From assembly GCA_024220525.1 (NCBI GenBank), contig JAMYWO010000455.1:1-24904 (forward strand): a stretch of DNA of 24,904 bases. The letters run 5' to 3'. The DNA comes from Cochliopodium minus (lineage: Eukaryota > Discosea > Himatismenida > Cochliopodiidae). Under the pieces are notes generated by a model. The model worked only from the letters and a program-made list of their open reading frames with translations, had not been told where the DNA came from and did not search any database. Made by a program: the position numbers and the translations under genes. This document shows, piece after piece, positions 1-9,484 of the stretch (positions within the stretch are counted from its first letter, which is position 1; each line of letters begins with the position of its first letter).

Positions 1-453
1 TAATGCAATAGGAGATTAGCAATTGCGAATTCTACACCATTCAAAAATAATAAATACAATAAATATTCAATATTGAGTAAAATTAATCGAAGATAATAGA
101 GCTCAATATATGCAACATAAATCTGTCCATATTGTATCAATAGTTTTTAAGATTTTCATGTAAATGAATTTTTTGTCTATGATAGAAAATTGTTTCCTTT
201 CCATACTTGATAATGAGAATATGAGCTTATTCAAAGATATTTCAATTAAGCATCACGAAACCATTATAATTGAAGGAATAAATGGATTTATGAGATGAAT
301 AGATCAATAATTCATCTCCAGTTCATAATTCCTTCTTCAGACCTTTCTAACTTCGAATTTGCAACAAATAATAAAACAAATTAAAAAGGAAATCGTTTTG
401 ATTCAATTTTTTTTATTGTATTTTTAAATTTCTAATGTTTAAAAGAGAAGCAA
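1..453. other. Intergenic stretch with no assignable gene
   Basis: AT-rich sequence left of the retroelement-like unit. The longest ATG-started frame I see is 44 codons on the plus strand at 164-299 (begins MNFLSMIENCF, ends on TGA). It has no convincing splice signals to extend it and no recognisable domain, so I do not call it a gene. It could be the remnant or terminal exon of a gene lying to the left of the window. No RNA gene or repeat was recognised here. Confidence 0.5.
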
Positions 454-804
454 TGGGATCAAACTTAATCTTCACAGAAGTATCAATTAATCATTTAATA
501 GAAATTTCATATAAACATTTCTCTGAAAAATTTCAATTATTGTTTAAAAGAAAAGAAAACATAGTTGAATAAATAAAAAACAAATCAAAGAAAAAAATAA
601 GAGAATTGTTTATCTTCTATTTCGATCATAAAACAATCAAAGATTTGATATAACATGATTGAGAATATTAATCTTATTGAGAAAGAAGAGATGGATGAGA
701 TATCTTTCATTCAGAAGAAAGAAGGAAAGGAACCATCGATAGGTGAAACATATATAAGGAAGAACATGGGAAAGGATGGTAGCTCCAAGGAGACTTTTAC
801 TACA
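454..804 (+). repeat. Left terminal direct repeat of the Gag element
   Basis: Matches 2953-3288 in the same orientation. It begins TGGGAT and ends ACTACA. The right half, from about 617, is almost identical between copies and includes the gag start codon at 655 and about 50 codons of coding sequence. The left half is alignable but has several substitutions and small indels, including about 20 extra bases near 575-595 in this copy. Having the gag start inside the repeat is unusual for an LTR. The outer boundaries are those where similarity visibly fades, so they may be off by a few bases. Confidence 0.75.
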
Positions 805-2559
805 AATTGGAACTCCGCTCGAGTGAACAGTGCTCTTAGAATACTAAAAGAGATCGTGCCACACAAATTGACTGAAAAATATAAATTCAAAATTGAATAT
901 AATTATGATGGTGGAGCAAATTATTTGGAAGAATTAGTAACAAAAACACCAAGCAAGGATATGAATGATAATTTGAAATGGATCTATATTTACAAATTGT
1001 ATAGAGAAGAATTGGCAAAAGCATCAAATCAATTGGAGATATTATTTCAAATGAATTTGAAATCTGATGAAGATAATAAGAGAAATGATTTGTTGGAAAT
1101 AAACAGACTAAGGGAGGAAGTCAGTAACATGATTTTGGAGGCAGAAGATAACATCAGCAAATTCAGAAGCTCGAAGACACCCATTCAACTCGAAGAAAGA
1201 GTAAATAGAAAACTGGTATTTGGGAGTACGGATTTAAGCAACTCGTCTGAGAATAGTGGAGAAGAACTTGAATATAGTGAAATAGAGAGAGTTGAAGGGA
1301 GTGTTCATAAACAAACAAGAAACGGATCAAATGTACTGAAATATGTAGATGGTTTGGGAAATCGATCTAGAAAAGATGAGATTTTGACTATAAAAGGGAA
1401 ACCTTGCCACTTCTTTGGAAATATCTACTACATTCCTATCGCTTTTGGAAATAAGAAGAAGAAGTTAGCCAAGATAAAGAAGATTGTGAAGGGATTGGAA
1501 ATAAAAAAGATTCCGTTGACAAATAACTTTGTTCAAATTTTTTCTTGTTTGAACAAAATTAAATTTTGTGTTGAGGAGAGTGGATATGATGTAGAAACGG
1601 CATCCCAGATTTTGATACATTGTGTTGACAGTTCTTACAGAGACTCTTTTTTGACAACAACAAATGGGAAACAAGGACATGAAAAGTTCTGTGATATTGT
1701 GAAAACATTGATGGGATCAGTATGTGTTGGTTATACTGAGGAATCTTTCATTGAGAAATTGAAGAAGTATGCAATGAATGAAGTAAACGAGGACATCAAT
1801 GACTGGAGACTAAAAGTCATTAACTGTTGCTCTTTTGTAATAGATATGAACGAAAACAAGATGTTTAGTTACTTTTTGGAAGGTATCTCTAGAAAATGGA
1901 TCAATGAAAACACAAATTTGTACCATAGCATCAAACCCAAGAAAGACATTTATCAAATGATAGTGATGGAAAGTTCATATTCGGAGAGTGAAAGTAGTAA
2001 AAACAGAGAAATTGAGAAATTAAAACAACTTCTTAAAGAGAAAGAGATAATCAAACAACAGAGAAAGTTTTGTTCATATTGTCATAGGCCTGGTCATAAC
2101 GTAAACTCGTGCTACAAGAAAAAAAGGAACAACAAACCTCAAAGAGATGAAAGAACTCAATACAAGAAAATGGATACAAGTGATCAAGGAAGGGTCAGGA
2201 ATGTTGCATTTGTTAAGAAGGATTTCAGCAAGATCAAATGCTTCAACTGTCAAAACATGGGACACATGGCTTGGGAATGTCCAAATAAAGACAATAAGAG
2301 TAGGAATGGAAGTAGAAATGAAAGAAAGATAGTGAATTTTGTGAATGAAGATGAAGAAGATGAATCATCTAGTTATGAAGAGATCATAAGAAAAAAGAAA
2401 GAGAAAAAGAAAAAGAAAAAAGAATCTGATTCTGATGAATCTTGCTCTGATGAAGACAACATTGTTTCTGAAAATAAAAATATTAAAAAATTTGAATATT
2501 ATTCTGTTTATGAAATTGATAAGATAATTGCTGAGATACCAAAACATTGTGAAGATTGA
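655..2559 (+). CDS. Gag-like protein with two CCHC zinc knuckles
   Basis: A 634-residue intronless ORF. The first 50 residues lie inside the left terminal repeat. The N-terminal part is charged and helical. The middle (about residues 300-450) has the helical, Trp-containing character of retrotransposon Gag capsid regions. Two zinc knuckles of the C-x2-C-x4-H-x4-C type sit at about residues 473-486 and 529-542. The C-terminal tail is an acidic and lysine-rich low-complexity segment. In LTR elements such proteins form the particle shell and bind element RNA through the knuckles. No pol frame follows. The frame is open over its whole length, so expression is possible but not shown. A domesticated gag gene or a cellular CCHC RNA-binding protein is the alternative; the flanking repeats favour an element. 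Confidence 0.72.
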   Translation: MIENINLIEKEEMDEISFIQKKEGKEPSIGETYIRKNMGKDGSSKETFTTNWNSARVNSALRILKEIVPHKLTEKYKFKIEYNYDGGANYLEELVTKTPSKDMNDNLKWIYIYKLYREELAKASNQLEILFQMNLKSDEDNKRNDLLEINRLREEVSNMILEAEDNISKFRSSKTPIQLEERVNRKLVFGSTDLSNSSENSGEELEYSEIERVEGSVHKQTRNGSNVLKYVDGLGNRSRKDEILTIKGKPCHFFGNIYYIPIAFGNKKKKLAKIKKIVKGLEIKKIPLTNNFVQIFSCLNKIKFCVEESGYDVETASQILIHCVDSSYRDSFLTTTNGKQGHEKFCDIVKTLMGSVCVGYTEESFIEKLKKYAMNEVNEDINDWRLKVINCCSFVIDMNENKMFSYFLEGISRKWINENTNLYHSIKPKKDIYQMIVMESSYSESESSKNREIEKLKQLLKEKEIIKQQRKFCSYCHRPGHNVNSCYKKKRNNKPQRDERTQYKKMDTSDQGRVRNVAFVKKDFSKIKCFNCQNMGHMAWECPNKDNKSRNGSRNERKIVNFVNEDEEDESSSYEEIIRKKKEKKKKKKESDSDESCSDEDNIVSENKNIKKFEYYSVYEIDKIIAEIPKHCED

Positions 2560-2692
2560 AAAGTTGACAAAGAAAAAACCACCACTTGGAAAACATTGGT
2601 AGAATTTGCGACTAAAGATTTAAAGAAAATCACATTCTTGTTGAACTCAAATTCATTTAATTAACATAAATTGGGAAATCCTTTTTACTGCA

Positions 2693-3052
2693 TTGAAAGA
2701 CAAATTGGATGATGCAAAAGATCTTAGTTTGAAAGATGCATATTTTCATCATAACATTACATTGGATCAGATTCAAAAATTGAATGATGAAGATAATCAA
2801 TTTATGGATAGAGGTATGAGAGTTGTTGAAGAATTTGATAAAGAAAAAAGAGTTTTTGCTTCAATTTCAAAGGAGGAATTGATCAATCTGTGTAAACACA
2901 ACCCACTGGAAATTTTAATTTGGGAAATAAAATTTGGGGATTGTTGTTGTATTGGGATTAGATCAAACAAAATCTTCACAAAAGCATCAATTAATCATTT
3001 AATAGATAATTCATTTAAACATTTCTCTGAAAATATTTCAATTATTGTTTAA
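2693..3052 (+). CDS. Short ORF downstream of gag, unknown
   Basis: An open frame of about 119 codons lying after the Gag ORF and running into the right terminal repeat, where it ends. It has no ATG at its listed left edge, so the true start is uncertain. The product would be charged and helical, with no zinc knuckle and no recognisable protease or polymerase motif. Sequence resembling its last 30 or so codons also occurs near 470-545 in the left repeat, so the repeat carries both the tail of this ORF and the start of gag. It may be a second element protein or a remnant. Confidence 0.35.
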   Translation: MKDKLDDAKDLSLKDAYFHHNITLDQIQKLNDEDNQFMDRGMRVVEEFDKEKRVFASISKEELINLCKHNPLEILIWEIKFGDCCCIGIRSNKIFTKASINHLIDNSFKHFSENISIIV

Positions 3053-3288
3053 AAGAAAAGAAAACAAAATTAAAGAATAAATAAGAGTATTGTTTATCTT
3101 ATATTTCGATCATAAAACAATCAAAGATTTGATATAACATGATTGAGAATATTAATCTTATTGAGAAAGAAGAGATGGATGAGATATCTTTCATTCAGAA
3201 GAAAGAAGGAAAGGAACCATCGATAGGTGAAACATATATAAGGAAGAACATGGGAAAGGATGGTAGCTCTAAGGGGACTTCAACTACA
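2953..3288 (+). repeat. Right terminal direct repeat of the Gag element
   Basis: The partner of 454-804. It contains the last part of the short downstream ORF, a spacer, and a second copy of the gag start (ATG at 3139) that stops being similar to the left copy at about 3288. Directly after it comes a T-rich tract. The offset between the two gag starts is 2484 bases. Confidence 0.75.
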
Positions 3289-3403
3289 TTTTTTTATTTT
3301 TTTATTTTTTGAAAAAGGAAAATTCAAAGAATGAATTAATTAAATCTACTCATGAAATCATATTAAATTGAAAAAATATCATATTGAAAGTTTAATAAAG
3401 GAT

Positions 3404-6400
3404 TTAAAAATCAGTTTTCTTTAAACACAACTTGACAACAATTGCGTTTTCATTGACAAGAGCACCATCCAAAGCATTTTGAGCATCAAGTTGATCATTT
3501 TGACTTTGAAACTCAACAAAACCAAACAACTTGCTAGAACCATCCTGATTAGTAAAGATAATAGTATTTTTAAGAGCATAATCCGCAAAAATCTCTTTGA
3601 GATCTTCCGCATTGATGTTGCCAGGAAGATTGTGAACGAAAATAGTGTTGTCAGTTCCACAAGTAGATTGAGCACCATTCTCTAAAAGACAAGTGATGAT
3701 ATTGATGTTAGGATGATCAATGACAAGCAAACTGTTCAAAGCACCAGCCAAACCAACAATGTTGTTCCTGTTTTTCACTATCAATTTTTCTACGAAAGAG
3801 AAAGGAATGTTTTTGTCGAGAACTGCTTCAGCCAATGAGATGTTCTCGTTGAAATTCAAGTTTGAAGAAATGATTTGTTGTTCATTGTAAACATTTTGAA
3901 CTTGGAGTGTGTTGTTTTGTTGGACATTTTCGTTATTTCCGATGATCCCTACGTTTCCTAAAAATAAATAATGAAAATTTAAAATCAAAAAAAATTTAAA
4001 TTTATTTTTCCAACTACCTCCTATGTTGTTGTTTGGATTGAAACTAGATTGTTCTAATAGATTTATAATCTCTTGTGGGATGTCTTTACTCTTTGCGATG
4101 GAGTAAGGAGTGTTTCTGTTGGAATCTTGAATGAAAGGGTTTGCCTTCTTTTCGAGGAGAAGAGAAACCAACTCTACTGAAGCATCTTTCTTGCTCGAAC
4201 AAATAAAGTGAAGTGCTGTTTTGGTAGAGTTTGTTCTTTGATAATTAGGATTTGCACCACTTTCAAGTAAATACTAAAAAATAAAAAATTAAAAATAAAA
4301 AATAAAAAATAAAAAATAAAAAAATAAAAAATAAAAAATTTACACTGATAATATCAATTTTGAGTATTTTAGAATCTATTGCACCTGTAAAAGCACCATC
4401 CAAGTCATTGCACTCATGTTTCAAAATTGTTTGGACACCTTCCAACGTAGCGTTCCTGTTGGAGCAGTATGCATTGATAGGTGTTTTCTTTTCCGTATCT
4501 CTGAAATTTGGGTTTGCTTTTGCGTTTAACAAAATTGTTCTATCAAAATTAAAAATAAAAAAGTTTTAAAAATAAAAAACAGAAAAAAAAAAATAAAAAA
4601 TAAAAAACAGTAATATTTTAAAATTTTACATCAAATCCAAGTTTGCACTTTTGATACAAACGAAATGCAAAGGAGTTTTCTTGTTCTCATTCTCCACATT
4701 GACATTGGCACCCTTCTCGATCAACTCGGCGCACTTCTCGAGATCAGGGTTATCGCTCTTGCACTGGACCCACAAGTCCTTGTCCAATCCGCTTTGCACG
4801 TTTTTCTTGACAACAACAACTTTGTCTTCTTTTTGGATTTTTTGATTCTTGGTGAAATTATCGAAAATTTTGAGGATTTCAGAGTTTGGATTTTTGTTTT
4901 GGCGAACGAGGTCCAACACTGTGTTGTTATTTTTGTCAACGATTTGGAGGTTCACTCTGTATTTCAACATCAGCTCTATTCCTTGCACTTCTTCCTTCTT
5001 TACGAGATAGTGCAAATAAGTTTCTCCTCTTAAATCTCTGGAGTTTGGATTGCAATCTAAAAAACAAATAAAATAAAAAATAAAAAATAAAAAATAAAAA
5101 ATAAAAAATAAAAAATAAAAAATAAAAAATAAAAAATAAAAAATAAAAAATGAATAAATATTAATAAAATAAAAAATAAAAAATTTGATAAAAGATGAAT
5201 AAACAAAAATAAAAATAAAAAATAAATAAAAAAGAATCTTTTGCTTTTTGCTTTTTTATTTTACCATAATCTAATAATAATTTAATTGTTTTGAGTTTTG
5301 CTACTCTGTCTAATTTGCAAGAATGCAAAGAAGTTCTCTTGTCAAAATCTCTCAAACTAGGGTCTGCTTTGTTATCAAGAAGCTAAATGAGAAAAAATTA
5401 TGAAATAAATAAAAAATATATATTATTGGAATATCAAATAAATTTATTGATTAATAATAAAATAAAATAAAAATTAATAATAAAAGCAGTACCTTTTTGA
5501 CAATTTCAAAATTATCGTATTCAACCCAACAAGCATGATGCAAAGGAGTACGTCCTTTCTTGTCTCTAATGTTGACATCACCACCTGCAGACAAAACCAT
5601 TCTTATAGAGTCAGGATTGGAAGTAGATGCAGCATAATGCAAAGCTGTTTTTCCAGTTTTAGGATCTCTTCTGTTAGGATCCAAATCTTTGTCTGTCAAC
5701 ACTGAGATAACCTTTGGTATTCCCAATTTAGCAGAATAAATGAGTGCGTTGTTCCAGTCACCCTTTACACTGTAAGAGATGACTTGGCTAAAAATAATAA
5801 AAAAATAAATAAAGATAAAGATAAAAATAAAAAAATAAAAAATAAAAAAATAAAAAAATAAAAAAATAAAAAAATAAAAAAAAAATAAAAAAATAAAAAA
5901 AAAATAAAAAAATAAAAAAATAAAGATAAAAGATAAAAACAATATAAAAAAAGTTTTTACCTGAATGTATTCGACAATTTACTTAATTGTAAGTTAAAAT
6001 CTTTCTTCAAAGTTTGTACTTCTTCTTCCAACTTTTCTATGTGTAATTTCTGTCTTTCATTCTTCAACTTTTCGTTGTTCAAGTCGTTTTTGATGTCCTC
6101 AATATTCTCACCTCCTTTGTAAGAGTTTCTTGCTTTATCACAAGTTTCTTGATGCATCTTTACATAACCTCTGTTACCCATTATCTTACATCCCATCCGA
6201 GCTCCTTCGCTGTGTAATTTAAACAAAAATGGAATTAGTTTGATTCAAATTCTTTTTTAAAAAGATTATAAATACGAGTAAGAAAATATCTGAGCCAAAT
6301 TGAATCAGATATTAAAATTAAATAACAGAATGAGATTCACGAAATAAACATTTGATTATGGTTTTATTAAAAAGAATATATGGTTATAAAAAGTGTTATA

Positions 6401-7068
6401 TGTTTAAATATATTGAGATATTTTATTAACGGTGATTTATAATGAAAATTTATTTAATATTGATAACATTTAGGAATGCTTTTACCATGTAATGATGACA
6501 TTATCACATTCGAATTGGTAATGAGAATCCAATTCACTTCTTTTTACCTTTGATTTACATCCTCTCGGACATTCCATCTTACAATCATAGATGTGATTCT
6601 TCCAATCCTCAAATTTGTTCAAGGTTTTGCAATAGATACAAATTATCTCTGTGTTTTGAATCAAATTAACTATTTTATTGTTTAGAACTAATTCTCCTTG
6701 GCAACTTGTGCATTTCTTATCATTTGAACATTTATTGCAACAATGATATCTGCAACATTTAAGAATTAAATATTATTATAATTAAATAGAACTAAGAACT
6801 AAGAATCTATATAAAATGGATAACTTCAGAATAATTTTATATTATTTGATCTTTAAGAATGATAGTATGAAAGATGGGAAATATATTAGAATATGAAAAT
6901 ATAAATAAAAATATTCTATTATATTTCGATCAAAAGGGATTATGATCTATCCAAAAATATTCAATTTTTTATTTACCCACATAAATCACAAATCAAAGGA
7001 TCTTCCATCAAATTTAAACATTTTTGGCATTCCAAAAAAGGTTTTTTATCTATAATTCTATATTCCAT
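3404..7068 (-). CDS. RING/TRAF zinc finger - coiled coil - ankyrin repeat - RRM protein
   Basis: Nine exons (7068-6977, 6749-6486, 6209-5961, 5787-5493, 5382-5265, 5056-4630, 4539-4344, 4273-4018, 3957-3404) join in frame to 816 residues. All introns are GT-AG. Residues about 14-47 form a Cys/His-rich RING-like finger. About 63-140 hold TRAF-type zinc fingers with CPRGC and RMGC motifs and spaced His/Cys. About 150-200 is a Glu/Lys-rich coiled coil. About 205-625 hold many ankyrin repeats with TALHYAA, TPLHHAC and TPLHFVC signatures. An RRM occupies about 736-812, with RNP2-like IFVHNL and RNP1-like KLFGFVEF. RING/TRAF-ankyrin proteins usually act as ubiquitin ligases or signalling scaffolds; the RRM suggests an RNA ligand or RNA-associated target. 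The function is inferred. The ATG at 7068 is the first Met before the RING and is divergent from the LRR gene. Confidence 0.85.
4276..4341. repeat. A/T heptanucleotide-type microsatellite inside an intron
   Basis: Mostly runs of six or so A separated by single T (period about 7, TAAAAAA on the plus strand), filling the intron between exons 7 and 8 of the ankyrin gene. On the sense strand it is T-rich. Confidence 0.8.
5066..5151. repeat. Period-7 TAAAAAA microsatellite inside an intron
   Basis: About eleven near-perfect TAAAAAA units on the plus strand, inside the intron between exons 5 and 6 of the ankyrin gene. On the sense (minus) strand this reads as a T-rich tract upstream of the exon 5 side. 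Open frames read through it as Phe/Tyr/Leu/Ile-rich nonsense and are not coding. Confidence 0.85.
5796..5940. repeat. Period-7 to 8 A/T microsatellite inside an intron
   Basis: Runs of six to nine A broken by single T (mostly TAAAAAAA) fill most of the intron between exons 3 and 4 of the ankyrin gene. This makes an artificial Phe/Tyr-rich open frame on the minus strand joined to a real exon. Confidence 0.85.
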
Positions 7069-7223
7069 CTGATATTATTTCTTTTTATTTCACAAATATT
7101 CTTTAAAAAAATAACAGAAATTTTTTTTATATTTTTTTGATTTTCAGTTTAAATATAAATGTGATTTTGGTTTTTATAATTTTCAAAATAAAAAAATCGT
7201 GGATAAATCATTGAGTGGTACAA
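7069..7223. promoter_or_regulatory. Shared divergent promoter region, ankyrin/LRR genes
   Basis: 155 bases separate the start codons of the minus-strand RING/ankyrin gene (7068) and the plus-strand LRR gene (7224). Both promoters and both 5' leaders must fit here. The sequence is T/A tracts; I see no distinct motif. Confidence 0.4.
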
Positions 7224-9440
7224 ATGTTAGAAGAAGAAGAAGAAGTATATATCTTCCAACCAAACAAATTAGCAACGATATGTTTGGATAATATAGTGGA
7301 GAAAATATCTAACGAGAAAATAAAAGAGTATTTGAAATATCTGGATGAAAATACAAAGAATATAATCTTGCAAGAATGTTTGAAGAAAAGAGCAATAATC
7401 GAAGAAGATCTGAAATATTTTATAACAATGAATTCAAAGAAAATAGATTTATCAACAGGGATGAATCTAACAGAGAAAATAGAAAAGGTGATAGAAATAT
7501 CAAATAATCTGATGGTGTTGAATATCTCACGATGCGAATTGAAAATCGAGCAAATGAAAAATATAATTCCTATGATAACAAGGATAAAGGAAATCAGCAT
7601 ACAAAGGATAGCTAGTGTTGATGATGAATTTGTAGAAATGTTGACAAAAAATTGTAAAGATTTGATCAAGATAGATTTGAGGAGATGCTCAAAGATAACC
7701 AACAAATCGATCGAACTCATTTCAAATTGTGATAAACTAATCTTTTTGAACGCTTCACACAACCCAAAAATAACTGGAGAAGGAATTAAGAGTTTAAAAA
7801 ATCTTAAAAACTTGGAGTATCTTTCTTTATCAAAGACAAAAATTGATGCAGAGAGTTTTTTGGAGATGATCATTCATTTGAAAAACTTGAAAGAAATTTA
7901 CATAAACTCTTGCAAAAAAATTAACAATGAATGTCTCAACGAAATTGTAAAAAATTGCAAAAATCTGATGAGTATAGATATTGCCAATATTAATTTTAAG
8001 AATCATATTACCTCTATCACGAATTGTACCAATCTCGAGTATCTATGCCTTTCTAGCACAAAGCCTGTTGACCAAGATTTCTTGCACAATGTAGGAACAC
8101 GTTTGACAAATTTGAGAGAACTTTATTTAACTTCCTCCTCTACCATTCCTGACGAAGGATTCTCCAATCTCGTCAAAAACTTGAAATTCCTAAGAAGTAA
8201 ATATTTACATTTAAAATAATTTAATTCTAATTTAATTATTACAGTTTTTAATTTATCTGGTTGTCTTAAACTTTCAGATCCTTCTTTAATTGAGATCTCT
8301 AAAAACTGCGTGGAACTTGAATCCATTTATTTGTCAAGATGCAATGTAACAAAGGAATCTTTAACCAAATTTTTTAAAGTACAAAAAAATCTTGTTTTGA
8401 TAGAATTAGGTAAACCACAAAATAAAATAATTCAAAAAAAATATTTTTCAAACCTTTTAAATAATAATAAAATTATTTTAGGAAAAGTAGATCCAAATTT
8501 TTTTTCTTCTTCTTTTTCTTTCATTGAATTCCCTATAAAGTGTAATAATCTTACAGATTTTTCTTGTGCCTCATCTCCTATTAATGATGATTTTATAAGG
8601 TAAATGTTCATTTTTTATATTATTTTAAAATTATTTTAAATTATTTTAAAAAGATTACTTTGTTTACATTGTCCCAATATTTTAAGAATGGGATTACCTG
8701 AATCAGAAATAACTGATCAAGGAATATTTCACATCTACAAATTGTTGAACAAAGTAGAATGGCTTAATTTCTCGAATAACAGTAACCTCACATCTAAATC
8801 ACTCCCCTACTTTATCAAATTCAAAAAATTAGAATTATTAACTTTGTCTTATTGTAAAAATATTGTTTCACCTGTACCTGAATTTGATATTTCGTTAGAT
8901 TCTCCCCTTTCTGTCCTTCAAATGTGTGGAATGAATATTTCTTTGAAATCAAAATGTATATATAAGTTTTTGAGCTGCTTCAAAAAATTGAAAAGGCTAA
9001 ATTTATCAAATTTGGTCCATTTGAAAGAAAAACATCTCACAAAATTGCTTTCTAAATCAACAAATTATTTAGTAAAAAAAAATCTATTTTTAAAATTAAT
9101 CTAAATTTGTTAAAAATTTTTTTTTTTCGAAAAGGAAAATATAAACCTTGGTTCGATAGGGAATTTGACGGATGAAACTCTTTCGATCATTGAAAAAACA
9201 AATATTGTTTACCTTATACTATCTCACAACAAAAATTACTCTCCAAAAAAAATATGCGATATAGTATTGAATTGTAAAAGTCTTCAGAGATTGGAACTCA
9301 CCTCTACTCAAGCTGACAATTCTATTTTGGATGCTGTCAGTCAATCTAATTCTCTTGCATATATAGGACTCCGAAATTGTAGAGTGAAACAATGCAAGTT
9401 GTTTTTCCAAAAATTTCCTTATATTTCTTACTCATTTTGA
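7224..9440 (+). CDS. Leucine-rich repeat protein (AMN1/F-box-LRR-like repeats)
   Basis: Four exons (7224-8196, 8245-8599, 8654-9071, 9135-9440) join to 683 residues. The introns are 48-63 bases, GT-AG. After an acidic N-terminus (a run of Glu at residues 3-7), residues about 13-70 form a helical region with a conserved-looking ICLDNIVEKI stretch, similar in style to the caps of F-box/LRR and Zyg-11-like proteins. From about residue 75 to the C-terminus there are repeats of roughly 24-26 residues of the cysteine-containing type (LKIDLRRCSKIT, IYINSCKKI, IFNLSGCLKLSD, LTLSYCKNI). Such LRRs form a curved protein-binding surface, often a substrate receptor for ubiquitin ligases, but no definite F-box is visible, so the role is open. 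The ATG at 7224 is chosen because the upstream in-frame codon at 7215 is GTG. Confidence 0.83.
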
Positions 9441-9484
9441 AAAGAAATAAATTTATATTAAATTTTTTTTTTTTAATTTATCCT

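Larger units (their letters stand above)
454..3288 (+). mobile_element. Gag-bearing, LTR-retrotransposon-like element without visible pol
   Basis: A compact unit bounded by imperfect direct repeats (454-804 and 2953-3288) that both begin TG and end CA. Between them lies one long Gag-type ORF (655-2559) and a shorter downstream ORF. No protease, reverse transcriptase, RNase H or integrase frame is present, so the unit resembles non-autonomous gag-only elements or an internally shortened LTR retrotransposon. The gag frame looks whole. The right halves of the two repeats are almost identical, which suggests a fairly recent copy, while the left halves have drifted and differ by indels. I see no clear target-site duplication next to the repeats. 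The unit has no introns, unlike every neighbouring gene. It lies about 115 bases beyond the 3' end of the ankyrin gene. A head-to-tail tandem duplication with a unit of about 2.5 kb is an alternative reading. Confidence 0.65.

Noticed and set aside
164-299. 44-codon ORF on the plus strand
   Set aside because: Too short, with no domain, no support from splice sites and no similarity I can see to the neighbouring element.
449-3293. Target-site duplication for the Gag element
   Set aside because: The bases next to the two terminal repeats do not match, so no duplication can be claimed.
4665-5033. 122-codon plus-strand ORF
   Set aside because: A shadow of the ankyrin exon 6 on the other strand.
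5066-5151. Regular short repeat array that might suggest CRISPR
   Set aside because: The unit is a 7-base A/T simple repeat with no spacers, inside a eukaryotic intron.
5815-5942. Phe/Tyr/Ile-rich, membrane-like open frame on the minus strand joined to an ankyrin exon
   Set aside because: It is the translation of an intronic A/T microsatellite. A clean GT-AG intron (5788-5960) removes it and keeps the ankyrin frame.
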